Positions 1-8,933 of a DNA stretch of 64,000 nucleotides are shown here, one piece after another. The DNA comes from Eubacterium sp. GTDB taxonomy: Bacteria > Bacillota > Clostridia > Lachnospirales > Lachnospiraceae. The notes under the pieces are model-generated. The model worked only from the letters and a program-made list of their open reading frames with translations. It searched no databases and was not told where the DNA came from. Position 1 is the first letter of the stretch. Each line of letters starts with the position of its first letter. The position numbers and the translations under genes are program-made. The DNA is taken from contig JAFYHN010000047.1 in NCBI GenBank assembly GCA_017539165.1, positions 24,635-88,634 of the forward strand, read 5' to 3'.

Positions 1-836
1 GCAATAAAGAGTACGGAAAGGACAAAATATATAATCTTTCCGAATATACTCTCACCAATCACAATCTTCTCAATCTCCTGAAAGCCCCGCTGTGGAGATA
101 CAAAAGTCGTTCCGAAAAGCCCAGAAATAAAACTCAGGAAAATGCCTATCAATATGATAAGTACTCTCAGAAGTCCAATCATCGCCATACAGAATCCCGC
201 TACAACCTTTGGAAGTCCGAGCACGTCCGCCAGGATGATCGTTGTGATAATGATGCACAGGACTGTAGTCACGATAAATGTATTCACAGACACCATACGT
301 CCGATCGGCACACCCTTCACTCTTCTGTTCAGTGATATATAATCTTCCAGTCCCTCAAGATATATACTGAACAGATTGATACTCAGCATTATGATAACAG
401 ATACGTAACCGATGCTCTGAAGGGTATTATCATGTTTATACGCAGCCAGAAGTGAGATAGCTACGCCCAAAAAGAAGATATCCCATGGAGCTTCGAATGC
501 TCTCTTCAGGTAGTACCCTCTCTTCATATATGCAACCGCATCAATAAAAATACCTATCACGGTCAGTATCATAACGATGCCAAGATAATTTTGCCCCAGA
601 AGAAAATATGAGCCCACAGCCATCAGCCCATGAATAATCAAGAGCGATATAGCATATGCCATAATATCCCTGAAAATGTATGACACCACCAGAATACCTG
701 CAAGAAGCAGGAGTGTCTTACTATCCAACAGATCTTTATCTGATGCACACAGGAAGAAGTCCACAACGAGTGTTACAAAGAGGAACTCATATATATACCT
801 GAGCCATTTTCTGATTCGAATAACCCATTTATACAT
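1..836 (-). CDS. Multi-pass membrane protein of the MoxR/DUF58 locus (3' end outside window)
   Basis: The reading frame opens with an ATG at 836 and runs without a stop to the left edge, giving about 278 visible residues, so the C-terminus is missing. The start overlaps the last 8 bases of the DUF58 gene, and a GGAGGTG ribosome binding site lies inside that gene's 3' end. The protein starts MYKWVIRIRKWLRYIYEFLF and is strongly hydrophobic, with many predicted membrane segments, a basic amphipathic N-terminus and few polar stretches. In related loci MoxR and DUF58 genes are followed by membrane proteins, often of the DUF3488/transglutaminase (TgpA) type; whether a transglutaminase domain follows cannot be seen. 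Translational coupling suggests it works with DUF58 and MoxR at the membrane. The family is not firmly recognised. Confidence 0.75.
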   Translation of the reverse strand, partial: MYKWVIRIRKWLRYIYEFLFVTLVVDFFLCASDKDLLDSKTLLLLAGILVVSYIFRDIMAYAISLLIIHGLMAVGSYFLLGQNYLGIVMILTVIGIFIDAVAYMKRGYYLKRAFEAPWDIFFLGVAISLLAAYKHDNTLQSIGYVSVIIMLSINLFSIYLEGLEDYISLNRRVKGVPIGRMVSVNTFIVTTVLCIIITTIILADVLGLPKVVAGFCMAMIGLLRVLIILIGIFLSFISGLFGTTFVSPQRGFQEIEKIVIGESIFGKIIYFVLSVLFI

Positions 837-1947
837 TCAGCGGCACCTCCCATCCATCAGCGTAGGAGCGATTCTTCACATACGGATATGCATCATAATA
901 CGGAACAAACAGGTGAATTGCCCCACCAACACTCTCAAGTCTGTCAATGAATCCAAGAAGATCTTCTTTAACATACGGACTTATGATCAGATACAGAGTA
1001 TCCTTCTTAACCGCCTTTATCTCTTCTTTAACAAGCTGAATAAATGAATCCTTACCACGAGATCCGCTGATCTCTGTCAGCATCTTGTCGATAGTCACCG
1101 CATGTTTTAGTTCTGCTCCCTGACCGATCTCCGGCAGTGGTTCATCTTTGGCATCAACTCCGTTAGTCGCTATGGATACATTTATCCCCTGCTTTATAAG
1201 CTGGCGACAGAAACTGCTAGCAAGCGATATGGCCTCTTCGAGCAGCTTCGAAGCCTCGATCATATTGTCATTATCAAGGTTCAGCATGATATGAATGCGG
1301 CAGTCTGTCGTGTAACCGTACATATTTACCATCAGTTCTCTGGCTTTCGCACTCTGCTTCCAGTTTATAGCCCTGAAAGGATCAAATGGCTGATACGGTC
1401 TGATACCTCTGAAGGATAGGCTGTCCTCGAGAATATTCTTCTTCGTCTCAAGCTCGCCCATAACTCCCTTATAAATATGCTCAAACCTCTCGGTCTGAAG
1501 CTTCTTCGGGAAGATGTATATATAATCGGTATCTGTCGTACTTCCGGCATACTGCTTGGTCATGAAATAGTCATGTACGATAATATTCGCATTATGTACT
1601 CCGAAAACACCTCGCTTACTTCCTACAAATGAAAGCCGCCTGGTTATCCTCTGATGCCCCAGTATCGAGAACACTTCATTCTTATGATACAGGTCTGTTA
1701 TAGCACTGTTATCCTTGTCATCAAAGATAAGACTCTTGTCTACGGAGAACTTTAAATGAAAAGAAGGAAGAGGCAGAAACTTGTCGTTGGTAACAACCTC
1801 GACAAGATCAGCTCTCTCCCCGCACTCTATGTAATCCCGACTGAAGCCCATGTTCAACTCGAGATTCTTCTTCCAGTTTTTTTGAAATACAACTCTCTGG
1901 ATTGTATATATGATTGTAAGCATAATGATAGCTGCAATAACCTTCAT
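829..1947 (-). CDS. DUF58 domain protein
   Basis: This is a 372-residue protein with one N-terminal membrane segment (about residues 3-21). A DUF58 signature lies at about 180-205 (RGIRPYQPFDPFRAINWKQS), followed by a von Willebrand A-like C-terminal half. DUF58 proteins are membrane-associated partners of MoxR-type AAA+ ATPases and may hold substrates for chaperone-like remodelling; the exact role is unknown. It starts 1 base after the moxR stop and overlaps the next membrane protein gene, so the three are one translationally coupled operon. The identification rests on the signature and the neighbours. Confidence 0.9.
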   Translation of the reverse strand: MKVIAAIIMLTIIYTIQRVVFQKNWKKNLELNMGFSRDYIECGERADLVEVVTNDKFLPLPSFHLKFSVDKSLIFDDKDNSAITDLYHKNEVFSILGHQRITRRLSFVGSKRGVFGVHNANIIVHDYFMTKQYAGSTTDTDYIYIFPKKLQTERFEHIYKGVMGELETKKNILEDSLSFRGIRPYQPFDPFRAINWKQSAKARELMVNMYGYTTDCRIHIMLNLDNDNMIEASKLLEEAISLASSFCRQLIKQGINVSIATNGVDAKDEPLPEIGQGAELKHAVTIDKMLTEISGSRGKDSFIQLVKEEIKAVKKDTLYLIISPYVKEDLLGFIDRLESVGGAIHLFVPYYDAYPYVKNRSYADGWEVPLNV

Positions 1948-1948
1948 T

Positions 1949-2899
1949 TTACTTCCACTCTTCTACAGGCACTGAAATGGTTGACATAATCTCTTTGATT
2001 ATAGATCTCGTCTCCTGGAGACTTGATATTCCTGAACCTGTCACAACCCTATGCGCAAAAACATAAGGTGCTAAAAATCTTACATCATCCGGAGTTACAT
2101 AATCGCGACCTGATATAGCCGCAAAACTCTGAGAAAGCCTCATAAGATTGAGAGAAGCTCTCGGACTAACACCCGAAAAAAGCTTCGATGAGTTTCGCGT
2201 AGCGTCTGCCAGATCTACGATATAATTCATTACTACTTTCTTGACCGTCACATTCTTGACAGCCTGTGAAGCTTCAACTATATCTTCAGCCGAAACAACA
2301 GGAGTCACATTCATCTGCGGCGTATCAACTATAAACCTGTCGAGGATTGCAACCTCGTCCTCCTTTGTGAGGTCTCCCATAGTAAGCTTGACCATGAATC
2401 TGTCAAGCTGAGCTTCCGGCAAAGGAAATGTACCCGTAGTTTCTATCGGGTTCTCAGTAGCTATTACTATGAAAGGTGCATTTAGCTTTCTTCCCACACC
2501 ATCTACGGTAACCTCGCGCTCTTCCATCGCTTCAAGGAGGGCGCTCTGTGTTCTCGGAGTTGCACGGTTTATCTCATCCGCCAGAAGTATATTCGTAAAT
2601 ACAGGACCTGCTATAAATTCGAATTCCTCTGATTTCTGACTGTAGATATTCAGACCTGTTATGTCCTGAGGCATAAGGTCCGGCGTAAACTGAACACGCT
2701 TAAAATCAACAGCGATACTGTCGGCTATACACTTAGCCATAGTTGTCTTACCTGTACCGGGCATATCCTCCAGGAGGACGTGTCCTCCTGAAAGCATCGA
2801 AGCGAATATCAGTGAAAACACTTCGTCACTACCCACCATTACAGTACGTATATTTGCCAGCATCCTGCTGTATAGATCACGTATGTTGTTTATTTCCAT
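1949..2899 (-). CDS. MoxR-family AAA+ ATPase
   Basis: The 316-residue AAA+ ATPase has a Walker A motif at about 47-53 (PGTGKTT), Walker B at about 105-112 (LLADEINR) and a sensor-1 region near IVIATENPIE, all typical of MoxR. The length is normal. MoxR ATPases act as chaperones that remodel or activate partner proteins, usually with a VWA or DUF58 partner encoded next door, as here. It is the first gene of the operon running leftward. The ribosome binding site before the start is weak. The physiological substrate cannot be predicted from sequence. Confidence 0.93.
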   Translation of the reverse strand: MEINNIRDLYSRMLANIRTVMVGSDEVFSLIFASMLSGGHVLLEDMPGTGKTTMAKCIADSIAVDFKRVQFTPDLMPQDITGLNIYSQKSEEFEFIAGPVFTNILLADEINRATPRTQSALLEAMEEREVTVDGVGRKLNAPFIVIATENPIETTGTFPLPEAQLDRFMVKLTMGDLTKEDEVAILDRFIVDTPQMNVTPVVSAEDIVEASQAVKNVTVKKVVMNYIVDLADATRNSSKLFSGVSPRASLNLMRLSQSFAAISGRDYVTPDDVRFLAPYVFAHRVVTGSGISSLQETRSIIKEIMSTISVPVEEWK

Positions 2900-3007
2900 A
2901 TTTTATTCCCACACCGTATCCTACGGATCATATCCGATGGACCTTTATATAATTATGACTACACTAACCTCTTCCCAAAATCAATTTATATCTTGCAATG
3001 TAAAATC

Positions 3008-6000
3008 TTACTTGAAGTATTCAACACCTGACTCGAATATCTTCTGATCCTTGTCACCGGCAATGTTGAGGTATGTATTCTTGTCACGACGCTCTGAGTG
3101 ACCCATCTTTCCGAGTACTCTTCCGTCAGGACTTGTTATACCTTCGATTGCCATGTATGAACCATTGATGTTGTAATCTTCATCCATTGAAGGATTTCCA
3201 TCTGGATCAACATACTGAGTAGCAACCTGTCCATTCTCAAAGAGACGTCTGAGCCATTCATCCTTAGCAACGAAACGACCTTCACCGTGTGAAATAGGAA
3301 TTGAATAGACCCCACCCAGAACAGCCTTACGGAGCCATGGGCTCTTATTTGATACAACCTTTGTATAAGCCATTCTTGACTGATGACGACCGATTGAGTT
3401 ACGTGCAAGTGTAGGACTGAGCTCTGTCTGCTCTACTATCTCGCCCATTGGTACAAGACCAAGCTTGATAAGTGCCTGGAATCCGTTACAGATACCAAGT
3501 ACAAGTCCGTCACGCTCATTAAGAAGCTTCATCATCTCTTCTTTGATCTTCTCATTTCTGAATGTAGTAGCTATGAACTTACCTGATCCATCAGGCTCAT
3601 CACCACCAGAGAATCCACCTGGGAACATAACGATCTGAGACTGGCTGATAGCCTTAGTAAATGCATCAACTGAATCTCTGATTCCCTGCTCATCCATATT
3701 ATTAAGAACGATAACCTCTGCCTCAGCGCCTGCTCTCTCAAATGCTCTCGCACTATCATACTCGCAGTTTGTTCCTGGGAATACAGGAATAAATACATGA
3801 GGTTTAGCAATCTTATTCTTAGCTACCATTATATTCTTAGCCTGATATATTCCACCTTCATATCCTGTAAGTGATGGATTATATCTGAACTTAAGCTCTG
3901 TTTCAGGTGTTCCGGCCTTAACTGCCTTCTTGTAATCTGCAACGTGGCCTTCAAATCTTTCTTCTACTCCTGTATCAACAGGGAATACCTTCTTAAGCTT
4001 TCCAGTCCAAGCCTCGAGAGCCTCATCCATAGTTACTCTTGTTGAACCATATGCGAATCTTGGCTTATCAGAAACCATACCGATAACCTTTGCAGGAATT
4101 CCAAGAGTCTTAAGATCCTCAGGACGAACTTCCATGATGATTGAACCATAGTCCTTACGTCCAAGTTCTTCCTTAGATACTGCCTTGTTATCCAGATCAA
4201 CACCGAATTTATTACCAAATGCCATCTTGCTGACAGCTTCGATGATACCACCGAATCCTACTGCAAATGCACTCTGAATCTTTCCTTCTGTAACTGCCTT
4301 TCTTACAAGCGCATACTTATCAAGTACGTCACTGAATACAGGAAGGTCCATATCATCCTTCTGGATATCCATCTTAAGGAGGACATTTCCCGGTTCCTTG
4401 ATATCAGATGTAACAACGTTAGCAACTGTGTTCATACATACCGCAAATGAACAAAGTGTTGGAGGTACATCGATCTCGTTGAATGATCCTGACATACTGT
4501 CCTTACCACCGATTGATGGAAGTCCAAGTCCAATCTGTGCTGAGTAAGCACCGAGAAGAGCTGCAAGAGGCTTACCCCAACGTGTTGGATCCTCTGTCAT
4601 TCTCTCAAAGTATTCCTGGAATGTAAGTCTGATCTTAGTTACATCACCACCGGCTGCAGCAATCTTAGCTACAGAATCAAGAACTGAATAAACAGCTCCA
4701 TGATATGGGCTCCATGACATAAGATATGGATCAAGACCATAACTCATCATGCTGACAGAATTAGTTCTTCTGGTTCCAAGCATAGGAACTGTAGCTACCA
4801 TTGTCTGCATAGGTGAAAGCTGATACTTTCCTCCGTAAGGCATTGTTACTGTATTTGCACCGATTGTTGAGTCGAACATCTCAACAAGTCCACGCTCAGA
4901 AGCAACGTTAAGGTCTGAAAGGATATCCAGCCACTTTGTCTTTGTATCTGCTTCTGCGTTGCTGTAATCTTCTGTACTATCCTTAGCGTCGATACCTGCA
5001 AATGGATTAACCTTCTCACAAGGCATCTGAACTTCAGCTGTTGTCTCCTGATGAGCACCATTTGTGTTCAGGAAAGCACGGCTGATATTAACTATCTCCT
5101 TACCTCTCCACTTCATAACAAGACGAGGAGACTCTGTAACTGTAGCGACCTTAACTGCTTCAAGGTTTTCCTCTCTTGCATAGTCAAGGATCTTATCAGC
5201 ATCTTTAGCATCTACAACGAGTGCCATTCTCTCCTGTGACTCGGAGATTGACAGCTCTGTACCGTCAAGACCGGCATACTTCTTAGGAACAAGGTCAAGG
5301 TTGATATCAAGACCATCAGCAAGCTCACCGATAGCAACTGATACACCACCTGCTCCGAAGTCATTACATTTCTTTATAAGTGTTGTAACTTCAGGTCTTC
5401 TGAAAAGTCTCTGAAGCTTACGCTCTGTAGGAGGATTACCCTTCTGAACCTCTGCTCCACAGCTTTCAAGTGACTCAGAGTTATGAGCCTTTGATGAACC
5501 TGTAGCTCCACCACATCCATCACGTCCTGTACGTCCACCGAGAAGTACGATAACGTCTCCAGGATCAGATGTCATTCTCTTTACATTATCCTTTGGAGCT
5601 GCACCGATAACGGCACCGATCTCCATACGCTTAGCAACATAGTTTGGATGATAAACTTCCTGAACCAGACCTGTAGCAAGACCTATCTGGTTACCGTATG
5701 AAGAATATCCCTTAGCTGCTGTTGTAACAATCTTACGCTGAGGAAGCTTGTTAGCAAGTGTTTCCTTAAGTGACTTAGTAGGATCTGCCGCTCCTGTTAC
5801 ACGCATAGCCTGGTATACATATGTACGACCTGACAGCGGATCACGGATAGCACCACCAAGACATGTAGCAGCACCACCAAAAGGCTCAATCTCTGTAGGA
5901 TGGTTATGTGTCTCATTCTTGAATGAGATAAGCCAATCCTCAGTAACGATCTCTCCATCCTCATTTCTGATCTCAAGAGGAACAACGATAGTACAAGCGT

Positions 6001-6898
6001 TGATCTCATCTGACTCATCGAGGTCTTCAAGCTTTCCATCCTTACGAAGCTTCTTCATTCCCATAAGGGCGATATCCATAAGACATGTAAACTTATCATC
6101 TCTACCCTTGTTTATCTCAGCAGCATCTTCGAGATACTTCTTAAATGTACCCTCGATCGCTGCTTTATACTTACCTTCATCGAACTTAACATCTGTAAGC
6201 TCTGTTGCAAATGTAGTATGACGGCAGTGATCTGACCAGTATGTATCAAGAACTCTGATCTCCGTCATAGATGGATCTCTCTTCTCTTCATTTCCAAAGT
6301 AATTTCTGATGTGAAGGAAATCTTTATATGTCATAGCGAGTCCGAGGCTGTCATAAAGTTCCTTGAACTTGTCCTCAGGCATGCTGCAGAAACCGTCGAA
6401 GATTGAAACATCAGCAGGCTCTGGATAATCCATAACAAGTGTGCTTGGCTTATCTCCTGTACTGAGTCTTGCTTCAACAGGGTTGATTACGTATGCTTCA
6501 ATAGTCTTCTTATCTTCTTCTGAAAGGGTTCCCTTAACAGCATAGGTTATACCTGATCTGATTATAGGTTCAGAAGATGCATCCAGAAGACGAACACACT
6601 GCTCAGCAGAATCGGCTCTCTGGTCAAACTGTCCCGGAAGGTACTCCATTGAGAATATGAATTCATCATCCGTATGAGGAAACTCCTCTCTGTATACAAT
6701 GTCTACCGGAGGCTCTGAGAAAACTGTAACTATAGCCTCTTCAAAAACCTCATCTGACAGATTTTCAACATCATATCTGACAAGTTCTCTCACTGACACA
6801 TCTTTGAGACTCAGATATGCTCTGAACTCATTTGTCAGCTCATCAGCTCTGACTGCATAGTCAGGTCTTTTTTCTACGTAGATTCGTCTTACACTCAT
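3008..6898 (-). CDS. purL: Phosphoribosylformylglycinamidine synthase, single-chain
   Basis: This enzyme converts FGAR, glutamine and ATP to FGAM in step 4 of purine synthesis. At about 1296 residues it is the large single-chain type and not the PurLQS complex of bacilli. The synthase domains carry FKNETHNHPTEIEPFGG and GGKDSMSGSF. The C-terminal class I glutaminase has FPGTNCEYDS, the nucleophile cysteine in GICNGFQAL and the ISHGEGRF histidine. I chose the start MSVRRIYVEK at 6898 because AGGGAG lies 7 bases upstream; the longer open frame to 6931 has no such site. No other purine genes are adjacent. The clear family and intact catalytic motifs make this secure. Confidence 0.97.
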   Translation of the reverse strand: MSVRRIYVEKRPDYAVRADELTNEFRAYLSLKDVSVRELVRYDVENLSDEVFEEAIVTVFSEPPVDIVYREEFPHTDDEFIFSMEYLPGQFDQRADSAEQCVRLLDASSEPIIRSGITYAVKGTLSEEDKKTIEAYVINPVEARLSTGDKPSTLVMDYPEPADVSIFDGFCSMPEDKFKELYDSLGLAMTYKDFLHIRNYFGNEEKRDPSMTEIRVLDTYWSDHCRHTTFATELTDVKFDEGKYKAAIEGTFKKYLEDAAEINKGRDDKFTCLMDIALMGMKKLRKDGKLEDLDESDEINACTIVVPLEIRNEDGEIVTEDWLISFKNETHNHPTEIEPFGGAATCLGGAIRDPLSGRTYVYQAMRVTGAADPTKSLKETLANKLPQRKIVTTAAKGYSSYGNQIGLATGLVQEVYHPNYVAKRMEIGAVIGAAPKDNVKRMTSDPGDVIVLLGGRTGRDGCGGATGSSKAHNSESLESCGAEVQKGNPPTERKLQRLFRRPEVTTLIKKCNDFGAGGVSVAIGELADGLDINLDLVPKKYAGLDGTELSISESQERMALVVDAKDADKILDYAREENLEAVKVATVTESPRLVMKWRGKEIVNISRAFLNTNGAHQETTAEVQMPCEKVNPFAGIDAKDSTEDYSNAEADTKTKWLDILSDLNVASERGLVEMFDSTIGANTVTMPYGGKYQLSPMQTMVATVPMLGTRRTNSVSMMSYGLDPYLMSWSPYHGAVYSVLDSVAKIAAAGGDVTKIRLTFQEYFERMTEDPTRWGKPLAALLGAYSAQIGLGLPSIGGKDSMSGSFNEIDVPPTLCSFAVCMNTVANVVTSDIKEPGNVLLKMDIQKDDMDLPVFSDVLDKYALVRKAVTEGKIQSAFAVGFGGIIEAVSKMAFGNKFGVDLDNKAVSKEELGRKDYGSIIMEVRPEDLKTLGIPAKVIGMVSDKPRFAYGSTRVTMDEALEAWTGKLKKVFPVDTGVEERFEGHVADYKKAVKAGTPETELKFRYNPSLTGYEGGIYQAKNIMVAKNKIAKPHVFIPVFPGTNCEYDSARAFERAGAEAEVIVLNNMDEQGIRDSVDAFTKAISQSQIVMFPGGFSGGDEPDGSGKFIATTFRNEKIKEEMMKLLNERDGLVLGICNGFQALIKLGLVPMGEIVEQTELSPTLARNSIGRHQSRMAYTKVVSNKSPWLRKAVLGGVYSIPISHGEGRFVAKDEWLRRLFENGQVATQYVDPDGNPSMDEDYNINGSYMAIEGITSPDGRVLGKMGHSERRDKNTYLNIAGDKDQKIFESGVEYFK

Positions 6899-6965
6899 GA
6901 TTTTTTCTCCCTTTTTATGACAATTCGCCACTTTAACCGGTTCTTTTTACGGAGCCGATTGCGGC

Positions 6966-7925
6966 TTATAAATGAACTTTTTTGATCATCCTGGCCAGTA
7001 TGACATTCTGGTAGATGAGTGGTGCATCCTGCATATAGAATATAATGCCATCCACTGGTGAATGCACCTGACTGAGTATATGTCCGTCCATAGGGTCGAT
7101 GACTTCTGCAAGTACATCTCCTCTTCTTACTTCACGATTGACATTTGTCAGTCTCTTGAAGAAGCCGGCAGCTTCAGACTTGATAGTTACCATTTCTTCT
7201 TCGTCCATCATGGTGGATATATTTCCGCCCATGCTATTATACCTTATTATTCCCATTCTGGACAAGAACCTTAGAACAGCACTGGCAGCTACCTCGGCAT
7301 ACTCCTCGTTGATACGTTCCGTACCGCCTGAATAGAGTGAAAATGCCTCCGTACCCGATATCTGCCAGTTATAGTTGAGTGTACCCTTATCAAATGCTCT
7401 GGGTTCATTCAGCATAACAAATGGCAGTCCGAAAAGATTTGCCAGATTTGTACTTTCATATCCCGTCTTCATCATTCTTACATGAGGGATAAATCTTCCT
7501 CTCATGTAGTATGAAGGGAACTGTATTCCATACGAATACTGCTTCAGCTCTTCCATCAGAGCATATGCAAGCCTGCTTGTTGCAGGGCCGTCAGGATTCC
7601 CCGGAAACATTCTGTTTATATCCGATTCATCTGAAAGCCAGTATTTGTGATCTGCATTTATAGAATTATAATTTACCGATGGTATGATCGTTATCGACTT
7701 ACCATGAACTATATCACCATTTTCTTCAAGTTCAGCAAGTCTCGCCGAGAGCTTTGAACATATGTAAAGCTGCTGATGTTCATTTCCTCTCATGGCTCCA
7801 ACTATTGCTGCGGAACGTTCAGCCTGAAGAGGTTCCGAGTATGTGCCCGCTCCGTAAGTGAAGCCGTATATATTATGTTCTCCGCTGAAAGGTGTTTCAT
7901 AGGAGAATATGATATTCTGTCTCAT
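6966..7925 (-). CDS. Aspartoacylase/succinylglutamate desuccinylase-like protein, probable pseudoenzyme
   Basis: The 319-residue protein has the AstE/AspA (zinc carboxypeptidase superfamily) layout: a GNE motif at 47-49, DINRMFPGN at 102-110, and a C-terminal beta-domain ending with repeated GDVLAEVIDPMDG-type turns. In active members the zinc is held by the His and Glu of an HGNE-like motif and the His of a later DxH. Here the first His is Arg46, and the DVHG of the neighbouring paralogue aligns with QFPS (135-138), so both histidines and the Asp are lost. I therefore expect no classical metallohydrolase activity. It may bind an acyl-amino acid or act with its downstream-start paralogue, which ends 19 bases upstream. 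A GGGGGT ribosome binding site supports the start. Confidence 0.8.
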   Translation of the reverse strand: MRQNIIFSYETPFSGEHNIYGFTYGAGTYSEPLQAERSAAIVGAMRGNEHQQLYICSKLSARLAELEENGDIVHGKSITIIPSVNYNSINADHKYWLSDESDINRMFPGNPDGPATSRLAYALMEELKQYSYGIQFPSYYMRGRFIPHVRMMKTGYESTNLANLFGLPFVMLNEPRAFDKGTLNYNWQISGTEAFSLYSGGTERINEEYAEVAASAVLRFLSRMGIIRYNSMGGNISTMMDEEEMVTIKSEAAGFFKRLTNVNREVRRGDVLAEVIDPMDGHILSQVHSPVDGIIFYMQDAPLIYQNVILARMIKKVHL

Positions 7926-7944
7926 TTCTACCCCCTGTCACGCT

Positions 7945-8907
7945 TTAAACATCCGCATTTGCACCGACTATTCTGCAGAGAAGTGAACCAACTTCGATAG
8001 CTGGATACTCTCTCATAGCCGAAACTATTCCCTTACGTGGTGCCACGATCACTTCCTGTACTGAACCGGTAAGTATATCGACCACCGATCCGATACGCAT
8101 TCCTGCCTGAACCTTATCGTGTATCTTGACATTTGGAATAAATATTCCACTGGACTCTGAATTAATATAAGACACTTGGTTGTCATATGCAACAAGAGGA
8201 CGCTTTTTTTTCTCTTTTAATTCGCCCTGCCATATATCCATATACTTCATCAGATTGAATATTCCATCCACAAGCTGATTACCATAATTCTGATCTATCC
8301 TATATGCACAGCCTGATTCTGTAACACACGACATGACTCCACGTTTATTCAGTTCGTAAACGAGACTTCCATCTTTAACCTGAGTAGAAGGATGAATCCA
8401 TATCATATCAGGTCCAAGCTTAGTTGCATAGGGCATAACCTCATCAACAACATCATCATTAAGTCTTATCTGAGGAATCTCTGTAAGATACATATTACTT
8501 CCATGTACGTCAAAACAGAACTCTGCCTTAGGTCCGTCTTCCTCGGATATAATGTCATCAATGATACAGCTTGCGGCATATTCACCCATAGCTCCACTCT
8601 TTGCACCCGGAAACAGCTCATTCATATCAAGCTCTACTCCGGGAATCTCTCTGGAATGAGCTTCGAGTGCCATAGGATTTACCGCAGGATATATATCAAC
8701 TATTCCTGTAAGACTGTTATAGTCCTCTTTGATTCTTCTTGTAACCTCATAACAGATGAACTGTCCCTGCAGCTCATCACCATATATTCCAGAAACTATG
8801 CATAGGCGTCTTTCTTTACCGGTAAGTCTATCCGGCATAAGACGATTCTTTTTTATCTTGAGAACCTCATTCACCATGAGATTCACTCTGGCGACTGTTT
8901 CAATCAT
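7945..8907 (-). CDS. Aspartoacylase/succinylglutamate desuccinylase-like protein
   Basis: This 320-residue paralogue of the next gene is transcribed before it. It keeps FDVHGS (132-137) with the second zinc histidine, and GDE (43-45) with the zinc glutamate. The first zinc histidine is replaced by Tyr42 (SGIYGDE), and the usual DxNRxFPG is DMNELFPG (94-101). The family removes N-acyl groups from amino acids using zinc; with one ligand changed the activity is uncertain. A C-terminal beta-barrel-like segment around QAGMRIGSVVDI resembles the lipoyl-like domain of the family. AGGGG precedes the ATG. The pair sits between purL and recN with no obvious pathway partner. Confidence 0.8.
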   Translation of the reverse strand: MIETVARVNLMVNEVLKIKKNRLMPDRLTGKERRLCIVSGIYGDELQGQFICYEVTRRIKEDYNSLTGIVDIYPAVNPMALEAHSREIPGVELDMNELFPGAKSGAMGEYAASCIIDDIISEEDGPKAEFCFDVHGSNMYLTEIPQIRLNDDVVDEVMPYATKLGPDMIWIHPSTQVKDGSLVYELNKRGVMSCVTESGCAYRIDQNYGNQLVDGIFNLMKYMDIWQGELKEKKKRPLVAYDNQVSYINSESSGIFIPNVKIHDKVQAGMRIGSVVDILTGSVQEVIVAPRKGIVSAMREYPAIEVGSLLCRIVGANADV

Positions 8908-8933
8908 TTTGCAACCCCTATTATTCTCTTCAA

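Noticed and set aside
5748-6221. 157-codon plus-strand frame inside purL
   Set aside because: It is a shadow of purL, with no ribosome binding site or family features.
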